Source: JAFGRU01 sp016934985 (GTDB lineage: Bacteria; Desulfobacterota; Desulfuromonadia; Desulfuromonadales; JAAYDE01). From it: a stretch of 64,000 nucleotides of DNA. Every line of letters starts with the position of its first letter. Position 1 is the stretch's first letter. The translations under genes were made by a program, and so were the position numbers. The notes under the pieces were generated by a model. It saw only the letters and a list, made by a program, of their open reading frames with translations. It searched no databases and was not told the DNA's origin. The stretch spans positions 71,280-135,279 of the forward strand of contig CAXXJQ010000008.1 of assembly GCA_963665045.2 (NCBI GenBank), read 5' to 3'. Below, piece after piece: positions 26,922 through 35,416 of the stretch.

Positions 26922-28207
26922 ATGAAGGAAACCCCTAAACGTAAACTTTTGATGATTCTTGTCGCAGGCATGATGCTTCTGCCGACCCTGGCTTTCGCTG
27001 AGGAGGCGGCAACCGCAAACCCCGGTGATACGGCCTGGATGCTTGTCAGCACAGCTCTTGTCTTTGTTATGTTCCCCGGCCTTGCCTTGTTTTATGCCGG
27101 CATGGTCCGTTCGAAAAACGTTTTATCCTCCTGTATGCACACATTTGCCGCCATGGCGATCATCGGTGTTCAATGGGTGGTTTTAGGATATACCCTGGCT
27201 TTCGGTGGAGCAGGTTCTTTTTTGGTGGTTTTGAAAATCTGTTTTTAAACGGAATTACTCCCGAAAGCCTTACCGGCACCATTCCGACATTGGTTTTCGT
27301 CATGTTCCAGGGGATGTTTGCCATTATTACCCCCGCATTGATTTCCGGGGCCGTTGCCGAGAGGATGAAATTTTCCACCTATTGTGTATTCATTCTGTTG
27401 TGGGCCACTTTGGTGTACGACCCCATCTGCCACTGGGTCTGGGGTGATGGCGGCTGGCTTTTGGAGATGGGCGCCCTTGATTTTGCCGGCGGCACCGTGG
27501 TCCACCTGTCATCCGGTATCTCGGCTCTTGTGGTAGCCTTGTTTCTCGGCAAGCGCTTAGGGTATCCCCGTGAACGGATGATGCCTCACAATCTCTCAAT
27601 GACTCTCCTGGGAGCCGGCCTGTTATGGTTCGGATGGTTCGGATTCAACGCCGGCAGCGCCCTTTCCGCCGGTAGTGGTGCCGGGTTGGCCTTCGCTGCT
27701 ACTCAGACCGCAGCTGCCGCCGCGGCGCTCAGCTGGATGTTGCTCGAATGGATCAAGGCAGGGAAACCCAGTGCCCTGGGGGCCGCCTCCGGTGTTGTTG
27801 CAGGCCTTGTTGTCGTCACTCCCGCGGCCGGTTTTGTTACCCCATTCTGGGCTCTCGTAATGGGACTCCTGGCAGGTATCGTTTGTTATTGCGGCGTCAT
27901 GATGAAACATAAATTCGGTTACGATGACTCTCTTGATGCTTTTGGTGTTCACGGTATCGGCGGGGCTTTCGGGGCTCTGGCGACAGGGGTATTTGCAACC
28001 GTCGGGGCCAGCGGTGTGATTGCCGGTAATCTGCACCAGCTCTGGGTTCAGTTTATTGGAGTTGCGGCAGCCAGCGCCTATGCTGTCGTCGTAACCGTGG
28101 TTATCCTGGCGGTCCTGAAGGCGACCATGGGTCTGCGGGTCAGCGAGGAAGAAGAGGTCGTCGGCCTCGACCAGAGTGCTCATTCTGAGTCCGGATACAA
28201 TCTTTAA
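26922..28207 (+). CDS. amtB: Ammonium transporter AmtB, interrupted by a frameshift
   Basis: The 5' frame encodes a signal-like first helix (KLLMILVAGMMLLPTLAFA) and ALFYAGMVRSKNVLS, then fails after AFGGAGS at 27223. The 3' frame continues from there (FFGGFENLFLNGI...) through FAIITPALISGAVAERMKF, GWFGFNAGSALS, DAFGVHGIGGAFGALATGVFA to a stop at 28207. The break is in a run of six T (27218-27223); one extra T would give a single protein of about 428 residues, normal AmtB length, with 11 membrane helices. Histidines of the ammonia pore (VHGIGGAFG) are intact. Sequencing error, strain-specific inactivation or slippage are all possible. It lies between the sigma-54 promoter and a terminator. 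Confidence 0.88.
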
Positions 28208-28338
28208 TTACTGGAAAGTATGCTTCCGGGGCGGGCCAGACCGGTTATCGGCTGGAAATAATGGGGCACCGGAATCTGGTTTTGACATGCCGTAGTCTTT
28301 GACGATATAATTAATCCCAATAATTGCTTTGCAGAGAA

Positions 28339-28366
28339 GGGCGCTGGATTTCGAGCGCCTTTTTCT
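28339..28366 (+). terminator. Rho-independent terminator after amtB
   Basis: GGCGCT...AGCGCC stem with an 8-nt loop followed by TTTTTCT, about 130 bp after the amtB stop. Confidence 0.7.
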
Positions 28367-28383
28367 AAGTTTGAGAACCGCAA

Positions 28384-28445
28384 CCTGTTTTGCTCCGGAT
28401 ACTGACAATCCGGGAAAAGGGAGCAAAACAGGATACCGTTTTTTT
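28384..28445 (+). terminator. Long hairpin with T-run between amtB and the glutamate synthase operon
   Basis: CCTGTTTTGCTCC pairs perfectly with GGAGCAAAACAGG (13 bp), and inside it CCGGAT pairs with ATCCGG. A run of seven T follows at 28439-28445. It is either a second terminator for amtB or a leader attenuator-like element upstream of the glutamate synthase operon. Confidence 0.6.
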
Positions 28446-28566
28446 CCAGGTATGGAAATTTCAATTTGTGGGATTAAATAAGGACTTTCACAATCGCTGA
28501 AAAGGCCATATTATTTGCCTTTTCATCCGATAATGTGCTATTGGAAATGTCCTTTTCAGGGAAGAA

Positions 28567-28660
28567 GTCTGTTGGCTGGGGGATAACGCGAAAATGGGGA
28601 TCGAGGACGCATTTCCCTCTCGCGCAGTAAATTCACGCCCAGGTCAGGCAGGCTCCTTGA
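28567..28660. repeat. MITE-like dispersed repeat, copy M3
   Basis: About 94 bp just before the glutamate synthase operon, with CTGTTGGCTGGGGG on the left and CCCAGGTCAGGCAGGCTCC on the right as imperfect inverted ends. The core (AATGGGGATCGAGG, CGCGCAGTAAATTCA) resembles M1. Confidence 0.6.
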
Positions 28661-28693
28661 CACCAGAGATAATGAGTTGGGAGGCTTTCGGTT

Positions 28694-29800
28694 ATGTGCC
28701 GTATTGGAGCTATAAAAAGCAAGGAATATTTTCATCCTGGCCGGATTTTTCTGCTGATGCAGTCGATGCAGAAAGGGCATGATAATTCCGGTTTCGCCAT
28801 GGTCATGCAGGACCTCGGCGGAATTTTCAAGGGTTTCAAGAATTATCCGACCCTCTCCCTGGCCTGTACGGATGAAGGGCTCAAGATCGCGGAAGATCTT
28901 CTGCATGCCGCCGGGTTTCAACGGCTTTTGCACTACGAGCCAAAAACCAACCCTCAGCCGGGGCTCGATATCAACACCATGCCGAATTACGTCTTTGAAA
29001 CTTTCATGTATCCCCGGGAGTACCAGAAGGCTTCCGCGAAGGAAAAAGGGGAAATCCTCGTCAATATGCGTCTGACGCTGCGTAAAGCCCTTGAGGAAGG
29101 GGACAATGGCTATGTGTATTCTTTCTGGCCGGATGTCCTGACCCTCAAGGAAATCGGCAATCCCCAGGATATCGGGACCTATTTCAATCTCTGGGAGCCG
29201 GATAAGAATTTCACCGCCCGGATTATTACCGCGCAGTGCCGCCAGAATACCAATTACGACATCGTCCGTTATGCGGCCCACCCTTTCTTCCTTCAGGGTT
29301 ATACCGTTCTCGCCAACGGCGAAAACACTTTTTACCTTAAAAATGTCGAATTCCAGAGAAAACTTCATCGCGGGTATATCGGGTTCGAATCCGATTCCCA
29401 ATGCTTTCTTTATACTTTGCACTATGTCCATCATGAGCTGGAATGGCCCCTCCCTTACTACAAGCATGTCATTACCCCTCTTCCCTTTGAGGAAATTTCC
29501 AGGCGGGACGACAAGGACCAGCTGCTGGCCATCCGCCAGTCCCTTGCCCATCTCGAGATCAATGGCCCCAATACCATCATCGGGGTTCTTCCCGACGGTA
29601 CCCTTTTTACTTGCTGCGATGCCAAGAAGCTGAGGCCGGTCGTGGTGGGCAGAACGGATGACTATGTGGTGCTGGCTTCGGAGGTTTGCGGTGTCAACGA
29701 GGTCCTTCCCGATCGCAAATGGGAAAAGGACATCTATCCGAACGAAAGGGAAATTGTTTCGGTGGACAATAATCTGGAGATTCAGCGATGGAAACAATGA
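28694..29800 (+). CDS. Glutamate synthase-type class II glutamine amidotransferase subunit
   Basis: A 368-residue N-terminal-nucleophile amidotransferase beginning MCRIGAIKS, with Cys2 as the catalytic residue after Met removal. The order MCRIG...GHDNSGFA and CTDEGLKIAED fits the stand-alone GATase of split (archaeal-type) glutamate synthases, which releases ammonia from glutamine. GGGAGG precedes the ATG by 9 nt. Its stop overlaps the start of the next gene, the FMN/Fe-S synthase subunit, so the subunits are coupled. The operon makes glutamate from 2-oxoglutarate and glutamine, following the ammonium transporter upstream. Confidence 0.9.
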   Translation: MCRIGAIKSKEYFHPGRIFLLMQSMQKGHDNSGFAMVMQDLGGIFKGFKNYPTLSLACTDEGLKIAEDLLHAAGFQRLLHYEPKTNPQPGLDINTMPNYVFETFMYPREYQKASAKEKGEILVNMRLTLRKALEEGDNGYVYSFWPDVLTLKEIGNPQDIGTYFNLWEPDKNFTARIITAQCRQNTNYDIVRYAAHPFFLQGYTVLANGENTFYLKNVEFQRKLHRGYIGFESDSQCFLYTLHYVHHELEWPLPYYKHVITPLPFEEISRRDDKDQLLAIRQSLAHLEINGPNTIIGVLPDGTLFTCCDAKKLRPVVVGRTDDYVVLASEVCGVNEVLPDRKWEKDIYPNEREIVSVDNNLEIQRWKQ

Positions 29801-31431
29801 AAGCGCAAAACATAACCACCAACGATCTGTTCTGGCAGGTTAAGTACGATGCCAGCCGTTGCACCCTGTGCGGTTCCTGCGTCGCGGCCTGTTCTTTCCG
29901 CGCCATCGAGTGCAAAGTCGAACGCCGCCGCATGGTGTTTTCCGAAGGTGACTATCCCGATCCGAAAAGCCGTTTTTCCGCAGTGCCGGTCATTCGTCAG
30001 GTCAATTCGGTGAAAAATTTCTGCCGCGGTTGCGGCATCTGCCAGAAGGTCTGCCCCAATGACGCTATTGGACCGGTACGCAATCCCGACACCCGCTTTC
30101 CAGTTATCTCCCGCTGTCTCATGGGTGATTCGATCAAGCGCGGCGGGCGTAAAAATCTCGAGGGGGATCACCGTGCCCTTGACAGCATCGGTATCGGCCG
30201 CATATCCCAGATGACCGACCCCAGTCTCGATGCTTCGCGTCATACCTTCGATATACTGGCGCCTTTCGGTCGTATCCTGCCGCCCAAGCAGTTGCCGCTG
30301 AAGGTCGGGGCCGACGGCAAGCTGGAGCAGACAGAACGGACTCCGCCGGTACGCTGGATCTATCCTGTCATTATCGGCGATATGTCCATCGGCGCCCTGT
30401 CCTGGCGCATGTGGGAAGCCATGGCCATTGCCGTCGCCTATCTCAACGAGGAGTGCGGCCTGCCGGTCCGCCTCTGTTCCGGTGAGGGCGGGGTCCCCGA
30501 GCGCCTGCTGAAGAGCCGTTATCTGAAATATCTCATTCTCCAGATCGCTTCGGGGCATTTCGGTTGGAACCGAATCATCAAGACCATGCCGCACATGACC
30601 GAAGACCCGGCGGGAATTCTCATCAAGATCGGGCAGGGGGCGAAACCCGGAGACGGGGGCCTGCTTCTGGCTCAGAAGGTGGCGGAGCATATCCAGGCCA
30701 TTCGCGGCGTGCCCAAAGCCGACCTGCTGTCGCCTCCCAACCATCAGGGACTTTATTCCATCGAGGAGAGTGTTCAGAAGATGTTCCTCTCCTTCAATGC
30801 CGCCTTCAAGTTCCGCGTTCCCGTGGCCATCAAGGTGGCCGCGAGCGCCACTTCCGTTTCGGTTTTCAACAACCTGGTCCGCGATCCCTACAATATCGTC
30901 GGCGGATTTTTCCTGGATGGTATCGATGGCGGCACCGGGGCGGCCCACGAGGTTTCCCTCGACCACACCGGGCATCCCATCGTCAGCAAGCTGCGCGATT
31001 GCTATCTGGCTGCCGTTTCCCAGGGACGCCAGGGCCATATTCCGCTCTGGGCCGGGGGCGGCTTGGGGAAAACCGGCGACCTTGCGGCAGAGGCTTTTAA
31101 GATGATCTGCCTGGGGGCCAACGGTATTTTTGCCGGGAAACTGGTCCTCCAGATGGCCGGCTGCGTCGGCAACGACAGAGGCCGCTGCAACGCCTGTAAC
31201 ACGGGCCTGTGCCCGGTTGGCATCACCACCCAGGAGTCGGCGCTGGTTCATCGGCTCAACCCCGAAATGGTTGCGCAGAATATCGTCAATTATTTCCTGG
31301 CGATGGACAAAGAGTTCAGAAAGCTGCTGGCCCCCATCGGCAACTCGTCCCTCCCCGTCGGACGTTCGGATGCCCTGGTGGCCACCGATAAGGCGATTGC
31401 CGACAGACTAAAGATTCAGTACGTCTGTTAA
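29788..31431 (+). CDS. Glutamate synthase FMN/Fe-S synthase subunit with N-terminal ferredoxin domain
   Basis: A 547-residue subunit. An N-terminal 2x[4Fe-4S] domain has CTLCGSCVAAC and CRGCGICQKVC. The synthase TIM barrel follows, with SPPNHQGLYSIEE and FFLDGIDGGTGAAHEVSLDH, then GGGLGKTGDLAAEA for FMN and CNACNTGLCPVGITTQ for the 3Fe-4S cluster. It matches the archaeal-type GltB2. It starts at 29788, with GGAGA upstream, and overlaps the stop of the amidotransferase gene. Added ferredoxin clusters suggest electrons may come from ferredoxin or from the NAD(P)H-type module of the next gene. Confidence 0.92.
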   Translation: METMKAQNITTNDLFWQVKYDASRCTLCGSCVAACSFRAIECKVERRRMVFSEGDYPDPKSRFSAVPVIRQVNSVKNFCRGCGICQKVCPNDAIGPVRNPDTRFPVISRCLMGDSIKRGGRKNLEGDHRALDSIGIGRISQMTDPSLDASRHTFDILAPFGRILPPKQLPLKVGADGKLEQTERTPPVRWIYPVIIGDMSIGALSWRMWEAMAIAVAYLNEECGLPVRLCSGEGGVPERLLKSRYLKYLILQIASGHFGWNRIIKTMPHMTEDPAGILIKIGQGAKPGDGGLLLAQKVAEHIQAIRGVPKADLLSPPNHQGLYSIEESVQKMFLSFNAAFKFRVPVAIKVAASATSVSVFNNLVRDPYNIVGGFFLDGIDGGTGAAHEVSLDHTGHPIVSKLRDCYLAAVSQGRQGHIPLWAGGGLGKTGDLAAEAFKMICLGANGIFAGKLVLQMAGCVGNDRGRCNACNTGLCPVGITTQESALVHRLNPEMVAQNIVNYFLAMDKEFRKLLAPIGNSSLPVGRSDALVATDKAIADRLKIQYVC

Positions 31432-31442
31432 GGAGAATTGAA

Positions 31443-33755
31443 ATGGCGACGACAATTGTCGGATTTGAGAATGATAAAAGGATTTCCACTCAAAAGCTGC
31501 TGCAGAAAATTTATGCGGCTCTTGAGCAGGGAGAAACCGAATTTGAGGTGATCTCCTCGGGTCACCATGATATCGGCGGCCCTCTCTGGACCGAGGATGG
31601 AAGCCCTTTGCGTTTCCGGATCAAAAACCCCGGCCAGCGGGTTGGCTCCTTCGGCCTCCAGGGAACCGAAATTATTGTCGAAGGGCCGGCTCCCGCGGAC
31701 GCTGGTTGGCTCAATGCCGGGGCATCCCTGATCATCAAGGGCGACGGCGGCGATACCACGGCCCACTGTTCCGCAGCCGGTAAGATCTATGTTGCCGGCC
31801 GGGTTGGAACCCGTTCCGGTTCCCTGATGAAGCATGACCCGGCTTACGAACCGCCGGAATTCTGGATTTTGAAAAACACCGGTTCCTTTTCCTTTGAATT
31901 CATGGGTGGAGGTATCGCTGTGGTCTGCGGTTATGACTCGGAAGAGTTCGAGTCGGTTCTCGGTGACCGCAGCTGTGTCGGCATGGTGGGTGGGACTATA
32001 TTCGTGCGTGGTCCTGTCCAGGGCCTTTCCCATCATGTCTGGTTGGCAGGGCTCGACGAGGCGGACCAGAAATTCCTGCAGGAGAACATTCCGGTTTTCC
32101 TTAATAAGATTGGCAAAAAAGAACTTCTTGCCACCCTTACCGATTGGTCACAGTGGCAGAAAATTGTCGCCAAGACCTATGAGGAGCGCAAAGCCCAGAG
32201 CCGCATCACTCTGCATGAATTTATCGAGCAGAAATGGGTCCCCGGAGGCATTTTCGCGGATGTCGTGGAAGATGACTACAGTTTTACCGCCGGTCTCGTC
32301 AACACCGGCGAGCACCGCCTGAAAATCCCCCATTGGCAGGACCGGCGCTACAGCGCCCCCTGTGAGGCCTCCTGTCCCTCGTCTATACCCACTCAACAGA
32401 GGATCAATCTTCTGCGCGAGGGCAAAATTGAAGAGGCCCTGGCCCTTGTATTGCGCTATTCACCCTTTCCGGGGAGCGTCTGCGGCGAGGTCTGCCCCAA
32501 CCTGTGCATGGATGCCTGTACCCGCGCATTTCTCGATCACCCGGTCTTCATGAAAGACTTAGGGCGTCTCTCCATTGATGTCCCCGCTCCCACGCCACCC
32601 CCATCGACGGGGAAAAAAATAGCCGTTATCGGTGGTGGCCCCGGTGGTTTGAGCGCGGCCTGGCAATTGCGGTTCAAGGGGCACGAGGTAACGGTTTTTG
32701 AAAGCGATGAAGAGGTCGGCGGCAAGCTGCGCCAGGTAATTCCCGAAGAGCGTCTACCGCGTCAGGTCTTGAATCGTGAAATCGATCGGATCAAGGAAGT
32801 CGGCATTGAGCTGCGCACTTCAACCCAGGTCGACCAGAAGCTTTTTGAATCGCTGCACGCCGATTATGATGCAGTAGTCATCGCCTCCGGTGCCCACAAC
32901 CCCATAATCATTCCCTTCAAAGGGCATGAGAGGGTTCGCCAGGGGCTTCATTTTCTCAAAGCCCTCAACCGGGGGGAACGTCCTTCCGTGGGGAAAAAAG
33001 TGGTCGTGATCGGGGCGGGCAACGCGGGCATGGACGTTGGTCTTGGTGCTTTTACCATGGGAGCCGATGAGGTGACGGCCATCGATATCCAGCGCCCCGG
33101 CGCTTATCAGCATGAGATCGCCCATTTTGAAAAATTGGGCGGCAGGATCGAGTGGCCGTTCATGACCGAAAAGGTTGACGAGAAAGGTATTCATGCGACC
33201 GACGGCCGTTTCATCGAGGCCGACGATATTCTTTTCGCCGTTGGCGAGCGTCCCGATCTTTCCTACCTGCCGCGCGATTGGGTGGATGATTGCGGCATGG
33301 TGGCCATTGACGAATGCCGGCAGGTTGTCGCGGCGCCCGGTGTCTTCGCAGTAGGGGATACCACCGAGCCGGGACTTCTCACCCACGCCATCGGCAGCGG
33401 CCGTGATGTCGCCGAATACATTGACGATATGCTCAACAATGTCGAACTGGTACCCAAACCCAAGCGGGAAATGATTCCCCAGAGCTGTCTCCGCAAAGAG
33501 TATTTCCGCCCTCTCAAACGCGGCCATTTCAAAGTTGAAGATGTGGTCGAGTTGGAAACCAGCCGCTGTCTTTCCTGCGGAACCTGCCGCGACTGCGGTA
33601 TGTGCATGGAGGCCTGCCCCGAAGGTGCCATCACCCGTGAGGAACTGGAAGACGGCGCTTTTGAATACGTAAGTGACGAAAAGTACTGCATCGGCTGCGG
33701 CATCTGTGCGGGCATCTGCCCGTGCGGCATCTGGGCCATGGAGCAGGTCGTATAA
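31443..33755 (+). CDS. Fusion of glutamate synthase GXGXG domain, NAD(P)H-oxidoreductase (GltD-like) and ferredoxin domain
   Basis: A 770-residue fusion. Residues 1-265 are the beta-helix GXGXG domain of glutamate synthase (GDGGDTTAHCSAAGKIYVAGRVGTR type repeats). Residues 290-690 are the GltD-like flavoprotein: GSVCGEVCPNLCMDACTRA, the FAD site VIGGGPGGLSAAWQL, the NAD(P) site VVIGAGNAGMDVGLGA and GVFAVGDTTEPGLLTHAIG. The C-terminus has two 4Fe-4S motifs (CLSCGTCRDCGMC and CIGCGICAGICPC). AAGGAG precedes the ATG. It ends the three-gene operon. The role is NAD(P)H or ferredoxin input to glutamate synthesis. Confidence 0.93.
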   Translation: MATTIVGFENDKRISTQKLLQKIYAALEQGETEFEVISSGHHDIGGPLWTEDGSPLRFRIKNPGQRVGSFGLQGTEIIVEGPAPADAGWLNAGASLIIKGDGGDTTAHCSAAGKIYVAGRVGTRSGSLMKHDPAYEPPEFWILKNTGSFSFEFMGGGIAVVCGYDSEEFESVLGDRSCVGMVGGTIFVRGPVQGLSHHVWLAGLDEADQKFLQENIPVFLNKIGKKELLATLTDWSQWQKIVAKTYEERKAQSRITLHEFIEQKWVPGGIFADVVEDDYSFTAGLVNTGEHRLKIPHWQDRRYSAPCEASCPSSIPTQQRINLLREGKIEEALALVLRYSPFPGSVCGEVCPNLCMDACTRAFLDHPVFMKDLGRLSIDVPAPTPPPSTGKKIAVIGGGPGGLSAAWQLRFKGHEVTVFESDEEVGGKLRQVIPEERLPRQVLNREIDRIKEVGIELRTSTQVDQKLFESLHADYDAVVIASGAHNPIIIPFKGHERVRQGLHFLKALNRGERPSVGKKVVVIGAGNAGMDVGLGAFTMGADEVTAIDIQRPGAYQHEIAHFEKLGGRIEWPFMTEKVDEKGIHATDGRFIEADDILFAVGERPDLSYLPRDWVDDCGMVAIDECRQVVAAPGVFAVGDTTEPGLLTHAIGSGRDVAEYIDDMLNNVELVPKPKREMIPQSCLRKEYFRPLKRGHFKVEDVVELETSRCLSCGTCRDCGMCMEACPEGAITREELEDGAFEYVSDEKYCIGCGICAGICPCGIWAMEQVV

Positions 33756-33758
33756 ATT

Positions 33759-33788
33759 GAAAAAGGGGCCGCCAAGCGGCCCCTTTTT
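33759..33788 (+). terminator. Rho-independent terminator after the glutamate synthase operon
   Basis: AAAAAGGGGCCGC...GCGGCCCCTTTTT, with a short loop and T-run on both strands. Confidence 0.9.
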
Positions 33789-33907
33789 CAATTTAATTTA
33801 TATTATTTGAGTCCACGGTCCTTTTTTGCAATTGCTTCATTCCTAAACCAGGCGGGCTTCGGGGCTGAAAATTTCCTGTGTTATTCACCGCTTTCCGGGA
33901 TTTTGTA

Positions 33908-33936
33908 TTGACAGCAATGGCTGCCTGCCTTACAAA
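33908..33936 (+). promoter_or_regulatory. Putative sigma-70 promoter upstream of the DUF362 gene
   Basis: TTGACA (33908-33913) and TACAAA (33931-33936) separated by 17 bp. The start codon is about 96 bp downstream. Confidence 0.4.
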
Positions 33937-34031
33937 GGAACACTAATCCGAAAACGACCCCCTGCCACCTTGTAATTTTACAGCAGCCCACACCAATAAC
34001 CTTTGAAATCAATAATTCAAGTACTTCTATC

Positions 34032-35207
34032 ATGAATAAAAATTTAGTTTCCGTGGCCCACGGAAGTGGCCCTTATCAGAATATTATCGCTGCTTTGAAA
34101 CGTCTGGACCTGTCCGTTATCAAGGGGAAACGGGTCCTGATAAAACCCAATGCGGGCCGCCACGTTACCGGCTGCCGGGGCATCACTACTCATCCCGAGG
34201 CGGTTGCCGCGGTGATTGATGCGGCAGCAGCGGAAGCTCCAGCCTACATCGCCATCGGCGAAAGCCCCATCCTCGGGGTCAATACCCTGGAGGCCTTTGA
34301 ATCCACCGGGATTGCCGCTGTGGCCAGGGAAAAAAGCATTCCATTGATCGACATGGATGAGCGCAAACCCGTCAAAAAGCCGGTGAAGGATGGCAGGGTT
34401 CTCGATACGCTCAAGTTCTGCGCCGATATCTTTGATTTCGATTTCATTATTTCCGTGCCGGTAGCCAAGTCGCACATGCATACCCAGGTGACCCTCGGCA
34501 TCAAAAACATGAAAGGCTGCCTCTGGCATAACGAGAAAGTTCGCCTCCACCAGCTCGAATACCGGGAAAACAAGAGCTATCCCGAAAAGACGCTGGACAG
34601 TGCCATTTCCGATCTGGCAAGCATGCTGCTTCCCGACCTCACCGTTGTCGACGGATTTACCGGCATGGAAGGATTGGGACCCAGCTCGGGCGAGCCGGTC
34701 CAGTCCGATTTTGCCGTCGCTTCGTTCAATCCCCTGGCGGCCGACAAAACGACCCTGGAACTTATGGGCTTCACCCTTGATGAGGTAATCCATCTGAAAC
34801 TTGTCAAGGATCGGCGGATCGTTTCCCTTGAGGGTGTCGTGGTAGAGCCTGCCGACTACATGACCTATGCCCGTCAGTTCAAGCGGTCGCCCGATAAACT
34901 CGATATCGAATTCCCCAACATTGTCGTCCACGACCATAACTCCTGCAGCGCCTGTCTTTCAACCACACTCCTCTTTTTAAAGCGGTTCGCCGACGAACTG
35001 GGAGACTATGTTTTTCCCGACGGCAAACTTCACCTGGCTATCGGCAAAGACATAAAAGACTTTCCCGAAGGCACCATCCTCATTGGCAACTGCACCCACC
35101 ATCATAAAGACAGGGGTGCGTTTGTGCCCGGTTGCCCACCTGTTGCCTCGCGTATTTATAAAGCCATAACCGGGGTCGAACCCGAGACCAACGAGCCCGA
35201 GTCCTGA
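34032..35207 (+). CDS. DUF362 domain-containing protein
   Basis: A 391-residue protein of the DUF362 family, often found in anaerobes and with no defined role. Typical segments are RVLIKPNAGRHVTGCRGITTHPE, FIISVPVAKSHMHTQVTLGIKNMKG and DLTVVDGFTGMEGLGPSSG. The usual C-terminal ferredoxin is absent; instead the C-terminal region has single Cys pairs (DHNSCSAC, VPGCPP). There is no clear Shine-Dalgarno before the ATG at 34032. It forms a single-gene unit with a promoter candidate upstream and a terminator downstream. Confidence 0.82.
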   Translation: MNKNLVSVAHGSGPYQNIIAALKRLDLSVIKGKRVLIKPNAGRHVTGCRGITTHPEAVAAVIDAAAAEAPAYIAIGESPILGVNTLEAFESTGIAAVAREKSIPLIDMDERKPVKKPVKDGRVLDTLKFCADIFDFDFIISVPVAKSHMHTQVTLGIKNMKGCLWHNEKVRLHQLEYRENKSYPEKTLDSAISDLASMLLPDLTVVDGFTGMEGLGPSSGEPVQSDFAVASFNPLAADKTTLELMGFTLDEVIHLKLVKDRRIVSLEGVVVEPADYMTYARQFKRSPDKLDIEFPNIVVHDHNSCSACLSTTLLFLKRFADELGDYVFPDGKLHLAIGKDIKDFPEGTILIGNCTHHHKDRGAFVPGCPPVASRIYKAITGVEPETNEPES

Positions 35208-35252
35208 GATCACTTTTGATAAACAGGGATATGCTTCCGACATTTCCCAAGG

Positions 35253-35279
35253 CTGACGTTTGTCCGTCAGATTTTTTTT
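35253..35279 (+). terminator. Rho-independent terminator after the DUF362 gene
   Basis: CTGACG...CGTCAG stem followed by about eight T. Confidence 0.8.
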
Positions 35280-35416
35280 AAACGCTTTTCCCGCCTGGTT
35301 TATTTCTGGAAAAATTTCCGCGTTCCTGCTGTTTCCGCCTCTTTAATGGTTTGTTTTTATTGGCATGGTTCTCGTAAAAAAGAATGTATCTCTTCGTTTT
35401 TTTGAAGCGTGGTGAT

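Noticed and set aside
28556..29797. 413-codon minus-strand frame opposite the amidotransferase gene
   Set aside because: Shadow of a high-GC gene whose plus-strand product matches a known family.
29782..31251. 489-codon minus-strand frame opposite the glutamate synthase FMN subunit
   Set aside because: The plus-strand protein has Fe-S and FMN motifs; the minus frame has no motif.
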